Source of the DNA: Adenanthera pavonina
Taxonomy: Eukaryota > Streptophyta > Magnoliopsida > Fabales > Fabaceae
NCBI GenBank assembly: GCA_026686845.1
Contig: JAIVEN010000007.1
Location: 30,873,001-30,937,000, forward strand
Direction: 5' to 3'
Length of the DNA stretch: 64,000 nt
Shown: positions 37,184 through 48,561 of the stretch, in pieces
How the letters are laid out: each line of letters begins with the position of its first letter
How positions within the stretch are numbered: position 1 is the first letter of the stretch
Position numbers and translations under genes: made by a program
Notes under the pieces: generated by a model
What the model was told of the DNA's origin: nothing
Database searches by the model: none
Seen by the model: only the letters and a program-made list of their open reading frames with translations

Positions 37184-38395
37184 ATCATCAACTAGCTAAA
37201 AGGTCACTATTCTTTATGTCTGTTTTCAAACATGATTTCTAAAACATCAAGAGATTGTTATCGTTTTTATGCACTTAGTGGCGGATAGAACCGCCATTAG
37301 AACATTAAGTGGCGAATTAAATCACCGTTATAAATGCATGCGTCACAATTATAAAAGATATATCCACGTCTTTGGAATTTTTTTTTGCCAGAGATATATC
37401 CACATGTCAATCATATGGAATGTTGAAAAATGCATTTAATATATAATTAAATGTGCTTTTAGAATTAGATTGATCTATTCATAGATTGAATTTTTGTTAT
37501 AATTAATTAACTTAAGTATTTTTGTATAATATTATTAATTTTAAGTGAACTTTGATTTACGAATTTTTATTGTACACACATATACATAGTGGAAAAGTAT
37601 TGCTTACAAACTTGTTATTATATGCACTAATTATATTTTCTTTTGTTTGCTTTTTTTTTTCCCCTTTTTACCAGAATGAAGGGAAATGAGGCACTGGGTC
37701 ATTATCCAATCATATTAAAGTGCCCTGGAATCAGTCTGAATAAAAAACAGTTGTTGCAAATAATTAAGCCATGTTTGTTGGCTTTGGCTGTGTGTTATGT
37801 GTATGGCTAACATCGGCCAAAAGGGACGTGTACGGTAATAAATTTAATAAAAGAGTTTCGTTTGCGGAATAAAGCGACAGAAAAAGAAAAGTATCGAGCA
37901 CTTGAAAAATCAAGCATCACAATTAGCACTATAATATCAACTATCTACTATCTATTGAGCACTTAATTTAACTAATAAAAGAATTATACTAGTTTAACTA
38001 TCTATTAAGCACTTAAAGGTCTTGAACTACCTTACACATCTCAATAAAAGAAGTTGAATCATTAAATTTTTTAAAAAATTTTAATATTTTTTATCATTTA
38101 TTTCTATTAATTATATTATTTCTCATACTGTCTATAATATTTATCTCTAATTTATTAATTATATATTATAGATATGATTGAAAAAAATAATTAATAAATC
38201 AGACAACTTCACATAATATCTTATATTTTAAATTGAGTATTATTTCTAGAAGGGGTCAAGTAAAAGATGTATAGTATAATAGTATAATATAACTTTTTTT
38301 TTTGCCTGCATATTGTGATATAGCCTTAGTCCAACTCAAACTACTACTAGTCCAGTTCCAAAATCCAAACTAATATTGGAAAGACTCATTTATTT

Positions 38396-38884
38396 ATGGC
38401 TCATTACAAACACAAGAGCCCAACACAAACCTCACCAAGTCCAAGAAAAAGAGCCGAACCACAACAACAACGCAGTAATAGAAGACCAAAACAACAAGAA
38501 CACAGGACCAACATGGCACAAAATCTAAACCAGACACAAAGCACACCACCACACAAACTAACTCACCACCATGGTCAACTGATGTTGCCTCAACAGAAAC
38601 CTTCACCAACACCACCGTCTTCAATGGGGGATGGGGGTTCCAAAAATCATCCTTTTATTCCCATCCCCTCCTCCATTGACAAACCTGCCATTCATTATGC
38701 AATTTCAGACATTACGTACGCAAGCAAATTGGCAACCATAGGAGAGTCTTACCATTCCCTTCCAATGAACAACTCTGATCTCCCAAACACAACAAATAAA
38801 ATCTCAACAAATCTCCATGGAGCCTTTCTCAACTTCTCCTCCCACGCGCAAATTAAGCTTTTCAAATCAAATCTCACCACATAG
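38396..38884 (+). other. AC-rich open frame of 162 codons, origin unknown
   Basis: ATG at 38396 (MAHYKHKSPTQTS), stop at 38884. The frame is Thr/Pro/Gln/Asn-rich and its + strand is strikingly poor in G compared with the flanks. It lies in sequence present only in unit 2, between the Cys/His-rich copy 2 and the LIN37-like gene, so it may belong to an inserted retroelement fragment or be a chance frame in AC-rich DNA. No domain recognised. Confidence 0.2.
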
Positions 38885-39691
38885 GAGGCCATCCATTATT
38901 AGAAATCATACCCATCAAACTTAGATCCACTTGTAGTCCTTCCCATTCCATCACACCTCATCGCCGGAACTACACCACCTTCTAGAACGTCCCAATGCAC
39001 TAATATAAACAACCGAACTCACCACACAGACACACCCCGCAGACATCCTCTCACCAAGTAGGAGCCAGGAAAATAAACTGGTAAAGATGTGATTTATATC
39101 CTACATTGTTTTGAATCCTTTTCTTTGAAGGAAGAAAATAGAGACCATGATTGAACAGTATTATAAGGATTTTATTGGTTGATACTTTACAAATATCTTT
39201 ACACATGCTTTTTGAGACTTGCTTTAATCTTAATAAATTTCATTATGCAACTTACTATGCTGTAAAACAAAAACAAAAATATACTTTTTGACCATTGTCA
39301 ATAAAATTATTATATCGTGAGAACTTTTCTTTAATTGGAATTTGACATAATTCAATATCAATCATTTTTTGGTATCTGTTTGATTTATATTTTTGTAAAT
39401 TAAATTATATTTTTTAATCATTATTTTTTTATTTTATCCAAATAAATTTATAGTAAATTTTTTTATTTTTATCCAAATTTTATTTTTATAAACTATAATT
39501 ATACTAAATAATCTTTTATAAAAAAATAACTCAAACGGCACTTAATTGGTAAGTGAATAATAGCGTCACTAGTTTGTCACTGAAAAATTAAAAACGCCTT
39601 ACTGCGGCCAAACCCCAAACCCAAGAAATACTGATAGCTATTTCTTTGCTTTTTCAAATGTCATAGCGGGTTTCAAATATCCCCCGCCATC

Positions 39692-42600
39692 ATGCCCGTC
39701 GATCCAAATTGCGCCATCACCGCCACTGCCACCGCCGTTGCAACTGCTGTCTCAGCTGGCACTACATCTGTTACCGCCGTTACACCGACGGCGGACACAG
39801 CCACCACAAAGGTCGCCCCTTCTCCTCCTTTGACGAGTTCAAAACCATCATCATCAAGACCAATATCTCCACTCCCTCAACCTTCTCCTCATCCACGCGA
39901 ACCCCACAAGGCCCTCCATTTTCCATCGCAATCCCTCTACACAGCTCAAGCGCTTCCCATTCGGACCTCAAACCCTTATCCCAATTCTCAATTGACGATA
40001 CCTCATGATCAACGAGGTCACGGCGTGCTCTACCCCGACGCCTCTTCTGGCCGTGGATTTAACCCCAAAGGTATCTACCCCTTATCGACGGATCAGACGG
40101 TCACGGTGGCGAGCCCCGATGGCAGAGGCTACCCGCCTCCCTCTCCTGTGTTTCCACACGATGTTCGGGCCACGGGTTCGCCTCATTTAGATCATTTGAA
40201 CCATCCGTTAATGACTGGGCTACCCATTTCGCAGTATCCTCATCTGGGTGTCGTCGTTAATGGTGTCCCAGTTTTTTCACATCTGAAGGTTCGACTGTAG
40301 TTACTGTTGCTTCTTGCTGGTTACAATTTTGAATTCTGAGAACGGATAAATAAATGCGTATCTCTATTATATGGTTAACTCAAGTACAAGGACAATAAGT
40401 TCTTCCTTTACCATCAATATCACGGGCTTCATTCAAACTGAATTATTGCGCTATATTTTAAAGCTTTCTGTGCCCTCTTTGTTTTAGGGTGCTCCTCGAA
40501 CTACAATTTCTGAAAGCATTGGCAATAAAGATACAAGGTGATTTTTGCAAATGATATGTCATGTATACAGATTCCCATTCTGTCATTTTTGTGTGAGTTA
40601 AGGCAATCGAATTGATGGCTCTGAGATGTGTTTCTTAGGGACAGAAGCAGAGGTGACAATTTTGTCATCATCAAAGATAGAAATGTGAGCACACATTCCT
40701 TGAGAGCATATTGTACATGTTATGCGTTTTAAATGTTCTACAGAATAAGGATTGCAACAAGATCTTGATAAATTCATTTAGTTTTATTTCTGCATATAAG
40801 AAATTCTTTTATTTTTGGTGAAACCGATACCTTGAATTAGCATCTTATCTTTCTGTCATTTTTTTAATTAATTTTTTTATTATTGTGTCTAAATGCTGAT
40901 TACATTCTATTTCATACTTTTAGGTCAGAATAACAGAGGATGCTTCTCTGTATGCACTTTGTAGATCATGGTTGAGGAATATTTCATATGAAACATGGCA
41001 GGTTTGAATTATTTTTTGAAGCTTCTTATTTTAGTATTTGGCTTCCGCTTCTGAGTTAACGTAATGCTTACTGAGTCTTCCATTGTAACTTTGTATCGAT
41101 TATAATTTGTTCAAATTTGAGGAAAAGATATTATTGCCTATGGTTACTGCATTATACATTCTTTTGGCATCTTATAGAAACAACATCAACTATGGTCAAA
41201 TTGTTGGCTATGATTGAACTCCCATTTATTTGTAAATAATCATGTTGAGAGACTTATTCAAGTGGAATTCTTAACGGATTTGGAGTTTATATTTATCTAA
41301 AGTTTTAAGTTTATGATTATATAGAGTTTATTGTTATTTAGGAGTTATAGTTTTTCTTTATCATTACTTTAGAATTTTATATTGTGGTTGATTTCTATCT
41401 TCGTACAGTTATAAATAAAGGGGGGCTGCCACAGTGTGTGAGAGGCTTATGTGTGCGTGGAAACCTTCTCATTCACCATATTTCTGTTCTTATTTTAAAT
41501 TTTACACTGTATTGGAGCCCTTTTTTGGAGAAAAATGTAGCCTCAATATATTATAGTTTTCAGGACCTGAGCTCAGCTACTTCATCAAGAGAGCTCTGTT
41601 CCTCCAATATCTCCAGCACGGATCTGATACTTGTTTCTTGTATGATATTTTATGATCAGAAAATATAACCCTTTCAGTTACGGGGGAAAATTTTTTACAA
41701 GTTCCTTTTGGACCAGAGAAAGTTTGATCAACCTCAGAACCCTTAGATTGTACCATCCTTGGCTGTGAGACTTTGTTGATTATACTGATGTGCCCAGAAA
41801 AGGACAACTGGCCTTCCTAACATCTTTTCCTTCGTTGGTTTTGTGTGGATTGTGATATTTGAAGGAGTTTTGGGTTTTCCTGGGAAAAAAAAAAGAAGCT
41901 CAGGTTAAAGTTTTGGTGTTTTTATTTGTTGTAATGTATGCAATATTAATAAGGTTGCTATAATTTGTGGTCATGTTTATGTCTGATTGAAGTTTTTGGT
42001 TCCTCCAGGAGCTTGTTGCTCAGTGAGAGTAAGTTCTTATTGCACAAGTTAAGTCTTTGTTAGACTATGAATTAAAGTTAATCAAAGACTTCAGTGCTAG
42101 TGTGTTAGGGTGCCATGGTGAGCAACCCAAGTAGTGAGGACTTGTTGGGAGAGGGACGAGGGGACTACTCAGGAGAAGTAGACGGAAGACTAGTCGTTCT
42201 AAAAGTTGGTTGCATATGTTTAGCTCTTAATTTATTCCTTGTGATTTACCATGGTTCAGTGATAGTGCTTGTCATGACCAATGGCATTCTTTTGGAGATT
42301 AGTTGATGATTTTTTTTTTAATCTTTTTTTATGATATTTTATCTCATATATCACTATACTTTGCAGGTACAACAGAAAGATATTATAAAGGCACATCCAA
42401 AACCCTTGCCTGGATCAGTGGTGGCTAGTTTTATGTCAAACAAGAAAGATGAAGAAGAGCAAGAGGTTAATTTTTCTCGTTAACTGTTTAATTTAAGCAA
42501 TCAAATTTTTTGTGAAAGGAAAAGCTTTATTTACATTAAAAATGGGGGGAAAACATTTCTTTGACACAACTCGCCATGTTGACGAAGTTTGATTGGACAA

Positions 42601-43492
42601 TGCAGTTGTGCAGTTTTTAGTGACACTTTCATTGAAAATAAAATTATTTTACTTATTTGTTTTTTTTTTGGGGGCCATGATTTTACTTACCAATCTTTAT
42701 CTGAGAATTGATATATGCTCAATTCTTCTTTCAGGATGAGAAATCTGTTGAAAACTTAACACCACGAGATATATTGCAGAGGCATATCAAACGTTCTAAA
42801 AAGGTCAGAGCAAGGTAAGGTTTTAACTTTTCTTTTAGGGTGTTCACCTTATGGTTTATTTAGTCATTATGTATTTTATGAACATCATTTCATGACTGAG
42901 TTGACTTAATACTCTTAACATGCATTTTTCTACACGAATAGGTAGATGATAATACATACTGGATACATGTTTCTAGGATTTGGCTGTGAGCTTAAGATCT
43001 CAGAAGGTCTATTCTAAGTGCCCACCAAGTTGCTTTTGCTATAACTACAGCTGATAGTATTATTCTTCTCAATGAAACTGGAAACCTTGAAAGAATTATT
43101 TAAATAGGATGCAGTGTACCCCCATAAACCAACATTATAAATATCTGCATTTTGGTTTTTTCTGTTAATACATTATATGTTAGTATTTCAATACCATTAT
43201 GTTAGGGATTTCATATAAACAGGTATATATTTGTGTACATGTGTGTTTACTCTTACATTCACCTTATAATGTTGATTCCAAAGATTTCATTCCGCTAGCA
43301 TTTAAATCACACTGTTCCTCTGTAGGCCTGTAGCAAGTAGATGTTATATATTGTGACATGCGTGCTGTCTTTGTTGCATGTAGCTTAAGGGAACAACGAT
43401 TACAGCGAATCTCAAGATACAGAAGTAGGCTTAGCCTTCTGCTTCCTCCACCTGCTGAACAGTTCAGAAATGACAAAGCTGCTGGGAACTGA
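39692..43492 (+). CDS. LIN37-like protein (probable DREAM/MuvB complex subunit)
   Basis: Seven coding exons: 39692-40288, 40488-40537, 40639-40684, 40924-41001, 42367-42465, 42735-42814, 43384-43492; 1059 nt, 352 aa, all junctions in phase. Exon 1 (199 codons) is Pro/Ser/Thr-rich and low in complexity. The conserved part is the C-terminal third: RITEDASLYALCRSWLRN (residues 233-250), an acidic linker, then a basic helix starting TPRDILQRHIKRSKKVRA and ending SRLSLLLPPPAEQFR. YALCRSWLRN resembles LYRVCRAWMRN that I recall from animal LIN37, and the basic helix also fits, so I infer a LIN37 homologue: a nuclear scaffold subunit of the MuvB/DREAM cell-cycle repressor complex. It could instead be described only as a proline-rich protein. 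A truncated copy lies upstream at 34680-35330. Confidence 0.85.
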
Positions 43493-43680
43493 GCTTGCTG
43501 ACTCTGCAAACTTGAGGGTGATCAAATTACCCATTCTGGTTGCTGTTAACTTAGTATTATGTATTTGTGGGTTCTTCAAGAGTGAAGAGCATTAAATTAG
43601 TGGTGGAGCTGGTGAATCTGATGCAAGCTGGTGATGTATTTATCTTGTCAAGATAAAATTTTTCTTCTGTACATTACTCC

Positions 43681-43686
43681 AATAAA
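43681..43686 (+). terminator. AATAAA polyadenylation signal, LIN37-like gene
   Basis: Canonical AATAAA 189 bases after the LIN37-like stop codon, after a T-rich stretch. Plant signals are variable, so use of this site is inferred. Confidence 0.5.
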
Positions 43687-46600
43687 GACATATGCACCAA
43701 ACATCAAATGATCAAATACAAAAGTCTGTAGATGAATGGAGAGTTCAGATATTCTTTTGATTTCGTCTATAGGTGCTCCTTGACCAGTAATAATCGTTGA
43801 TGCTGCCTATGATTTTGAATGAGGGGCAGTTACTCGCTAATGGTTGTCTTCCCAAAGTAATAACTCTATGCTCTTATACTCAGATCAGATAGGTTGACCA
43901 AGTCGTTAAGGATTTATACTGATGGTGCTTGGCTTGCAAACATTTGTAAATCATTTAATTACTGTTTTACTTGTCTTCTTTTTTTAAAAAAAAATCATTT
44001 CTATTTTTACATATTTTTGAAAATATTCCCTTCAGTGTGGACATCTATCTTGCTGTGCTGGTGAAACTTGAAAGAGTGAAACCCTAAAAGCTGCCAGCTA
44101 GCTTGATGGAAGAACTGTAAAATTTGCAAGTATTGAAGCATTCCCATAATTATTCAGGTTACAAATTTGAAGATTGGCTGTAACCCATGTCAATATGGTG
44201 TCGTATTAGTCTACGCATTTGTACTTCAACACATTAAAAAGATAATATATCAAATGACAAAGTAAAACTTTTAATAATGATTGTTAAAATTTATCATTTG
44301 ACTTAGTAAACTGGTGTGTATAAATAACTTCATTTTTAATGAATGTGACACTTTCTAATTGTGAATAAGGTTGGTCCAATTGTCAATATCTCACAAGAAT
44401 GTAGGTTTAAAATCACTGTTAATATGAGAATATTATCGGTAAATAATTTTTAAATACTTCTAGAAGTGCTGTTTGAGTCTAAACTTATCCTAACCTTATA
44501 AGTTTTCAAAATTCAATTCTTTTAAACTTTTGTTGGTAAAAAAACAAACAAATAAATAAATTATATGAATCACATGGATAGACCACTAACAGTTCCCTGG
44601 TATACTAGTTCAAACACCATTGACATCAGATGCATGGTATTAATTCCAAACAACATTTATGGCGTTTGGACTTGATCTCATTGTGTGCTCCATAAGTTCT
44701 ATGGTGTGTGTTTCTTTTTCATATTTTCTCTAGTTGTACGTAATTGACCCAACCTTGTATTGTTGGACACTCTTCTTCCCCTGACCAAATCTTTTTTTTT
44801 TCTACCCTCTAATGAGAAAATAAAAACATGGACTTCTGACTTGTGGACTACGAAGAAACTGACTTATTTGTGTGCCAAAAAAAACAAAGAAATTGACTTA
44901 TTTTGGCACTTGACTTAGTAACAAGTGGTTTGATCTTCACTAAACAAAGATGGTGGATTGGTGGCTAAAATAGTTCAAAATTTGAATGAAATTTTTAATT
45001 TCTTGTGAATTTTAAAGACATATAGACACAGTGTACATATTGTGACTAACACCTATTGGTTCTCATAAAAAGAGTTAGGGTCGCTTAAACAAGATATTTA
45101 AGATTTGAGAATGTGTGAATAAAGAAAACGTCTTTGGGAGAGCTTTCTTAAATGGGCTCAACCGTAGTTTGATCTAAATTAGTTGGAGATCGGATATCAA
45201 AGATTATTACAAAAATAAAAAATATATGTATGGTGACAATCATGGAAACCCATCGTTTAAGTATGTCTTTGTATCTATATTTTTTCTTTTATCTTGCTGT
45301 TTAAAATTCACAAGAAATTAAGAAAAACAAATATGGATGATTTTTTTTTCTGAGATAGATTATCCAAACTTATACACGGGAAAAATTTCTAAACCTAGTC
45401 TATTTGAGAAAAGATAAAAAGATTTTAAATATTTTTTTAAGATTTAAACTATGTATGTAAAAAAAATTCAAACTTGTTTAGAAAAAGTCGGCATAGCCCA
45501 CGTGTTTTTAGAACAATATATATAAAAAATGGGGGAAAAAATCGTATAAAATACTAAAATTGTCTTTTATGCATTGAGGTGTATTTCAAATTTATGAAAT
45601 GAATATATCATCAATTTTTTTTTTTGGTAGGCTATATCATCAATTTTTTATTTGATTCTATTGTTATAAACCAAGTCTAGGGTGGGCATAGCCATAGGTC
45701 AATGAACTCCTTTATTTGATGGCATTGAAAGAAAATGGAAATGGAAAGCCCTTCTTCTTTTTCCCAAACGCAGAAGAATATTCTGAATTGGGTTCTTCTT
45801 TTTGCTGCCATATGATTTGCATTCCTTGAGATTTGGCTTTTTCAAATAGCATTTTAAAAAAGTCTGTGGAGATTGACGTAGCTGATGGGAATTCAATTCT
45901 CATGTAGATTTTGATAATAATGAAGCAGAAGAAATGTTATCCACGTATGAAATCTGTGACTTAATTTCACAAATGACTCAGCTAATTTGTTTGGATTTGA
46001 CAATTCTAACAATAATCCTAAAAGTAATTGCGCTAATTCTAAGTTGAGAAAATAACATTTTTCTCAGTTATTATTGGTTTGACTATTTTAAAAAGTAAAT
46101 CTTAATTTAGATTTTGTAAATTAAATATGAAAGAATATATCATTAACATTGTTTATGATCATTATATTTATTTTTTTTATTTGACAGCTATTTAATATTT
46201 GATACTATCAGTTATTTTTTGGCATTATCAAACTTACATAGAGGTAGCCTAAATTTCAGTCGAATCTTTTGCACTCAATCTAACTATCATTGACTAAGAA
46301 GATCCTTATATTTTGTGTGAGATTGTTATAAACTTCTTATTTTATTTTTTAAATTAAATTTTATGATAAGCATGGTAAGATAGAAGTAATTAATTAGTAT
46401 TTGTTAAAATTATTTGATAAATTTTTTTATTGATATTGCTATGTTTGACAAATCTTTAAGAAATTACTTTTTACAATAAAATTACTGAAAATGACATGCA
46501 CTTAAAATTTATAAGTAAAAAGCATTAGAGATAATTCTAATAATTGACGTTCAGTTTCTTTTCAGATATATATAAAAGGAACAATTCAAAAGTCATAGTG

Positions 46601-46844
46601 AAAAAGAGTCCTTATATTATACTATCATTTAAAACCATTTTCAGAAAATGATGCCAACCATTTTATTTAACCAAAATACATAATTATTTAAAGTTAAAAA
46701 ATTCCAAAAATTTGGCCCAACAGATTAGACTATCTCAAATTAAAAAATTTCTTTGACCTTAATACCAAAAAGTAGGAAAAAAAGAAAGAAAGGAAGTTTA
46801 ACGAGGCAAAGGACATAGAATAGAGGCCCACCATATATGAAACA

Positions 46845-46880
<36 letters not shown>

Positions 46881-48299
46881 CTATGGTTTTGATGATGATA
46901 TTGATAGATATAATAATTACACTAATCATAAAAACCACACAAAACAATGACACCACCCAACCACTACCATTAATTTTGAAATTTCAATGATCATGTTTGT
47001 CTGCTCCATCCCAAATTCCAGTCTGAATCATGCTTCCTTCTCTTTTTTATTTTTATTTTTTTTTTCTTCTCAAACATTCAATTAATAGATAAGCATGAGA
47101 TTTGAAAGGTGTCTGTGAGTCAAAAAGCATGCCCATTATATATAATATGATCTCAATTCTCAACGCTTGCCTCTATTCTCTCTCTTTCTCCTTATGTCAT
47201 AATTGTTTAAATATACACACACTATATATTCTATTTAAACAGAAATCAATATATTAATAAAATTAATTTTATTAAAAAGTTATGTAATATATATAGTTAT
47301 GATTAAATGAGTAGTATAATTCTCAAAGTAATATATTTGACCAACTAGTTTGATCCAAAAATTAGTAAATACTGGATTCTTAAATCTTAATCTAATTTGA
47401 TTGACTCTAAAAATCAACCCGAAGAAATGGTGAAAAACTGATTTAACTGGTCAAAACTGATTTGTATAAGGTTTTTTAATGTAATATTAATATTTCATAT
47501 CATTGTAACTAATTGATAATTTGGGACATATATAAGTAAAGTAACCATTCGTATTTTGATATCTCTGTCCAGATCTGCACAATAAAAGTAAATGACACAG
47601 GTATAGAGAAAATAAATGCCAGTAGAAAAGATAAAACTTCAAAAAGCGATAACTTGTAATAAAAATGAAAACTAAAGCCAAATTTAATGAATCAATATTT
47701 AAGCTTGACTTAATTTATTTTAATAGTAGAAGATTGAATCATGGATTTTCAAAGTGCATGTCATTGCTAATTGCGTGTTGAAGATGGCAGCTGAACCACG
47801 ACATGGCGTTTGGTGCCATGAACACACCATTGATCACATCATCTTTTTTGGTTTTCATATACGTTGTGCTGTTTTTTATGATATCATTGTTTTATTATTT
47901 TACTTATTTAAAATTTAAAATGGTTGGATTCCAATTAATTCCAACTAAGTCCAATGCTTATCAAATCAACCATAATTGGATAGCCCTACACTAATTTTTA
48001 AATTAAAATATTAAACAAAACTTTTTTTTAATAAATCAATCTATATCTATTATTATTATTGACTAATTCAAATATGAGTAGGGTTAAAGTCATAGTTTGG
48101 AGAAACTCTACTATATGATTTTTCCCTTTGTAAGACTCAAATTCTAAATTTACTCAAAGGATGTTGAGTTATTTATCACTGACTAAGTCAATTATTATTG
48201 ATAATTTGATATATTGAGCACCATACTATGTGCGTAGATATCCTTTGATTCACTATTATACACTCTTAATTATTTAAAATAAAAAAAATTTATTTGTTA
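43687..48299. other. Gene-poor AT-rich spacer
   Basis: No gene supported; ORFs are short and simple in composition. The spacer holds an (AAT)12 microsatellite at 46845-46880. Confidence 0.5.
46845..46880. repeat. (AAT)12 microsatellite
   Basis: Twelve uninterrupted AAT units, read directly. Confidence 0.95.
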
Positions 48300-48561
48300 C
48301 TTCCTCTTATCCTTAATATAAGATTTTTTAACCGAATCACATGGATTAGGGATGAGAGTTAAAATTAGTTAACTATCTTAATTTTTTCAAAAATCACAAT
48401 ATCTTTCCGAAACTACTTTTATTGAATTTCTTTTTCTTTCTCTCTCATATGAATTAAATAAAGAGTTTTTTATAATATATAATAAATATTACCTTATATT
48501 TTGGAAATAGTCATATATTTAGGATCAATGAAAAATGTCATATATTTAGAATGAGAAGAAA
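48300..48561. mobile_element. Stowaway-like MITE, diverged
   Basis: It starts CTTCCTCTTATCCTTAATATAAG; the right end in reverse complement is TTTCTTCTCATTCTAAATATATG. TA flanks both ends (48298-48299 and 48562-48563). The internal string atctttccgaaact is shared with the element at 61157-61448, so both are members of one subfamily. Confidence 0.65.

Larger units (their letters stand above)
35348..37950 (+). repeat. Segmental tandem duplication, unit 2 (Cys/His-rich gene copy 2)
   Basis: Second copy of the block described for 31096-35330. Unlike unit 1 it lacks the hAT-like insert but has a GC-rich stretch at about 36417-36560. The duplicated homology resumes at the LIN37-like gene start (39690), after unit-2-specific sequence at about 37950-39660 that includes an AC-rich ORF. 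Confidence 0.75.

Noticed and set aside
41384..42306. ORFs inside the 1365-nt intron of the LIN37-like gene
   Set aside because: Short, with no domain, and flanked by phase-consistent coding exons 4 and 5.
46845..46880. (AAT)12 tract as an Asn-rich coding repeat
   Set aside because: No ORF extends around it; it is a simple microsatellite in spacer DNA.
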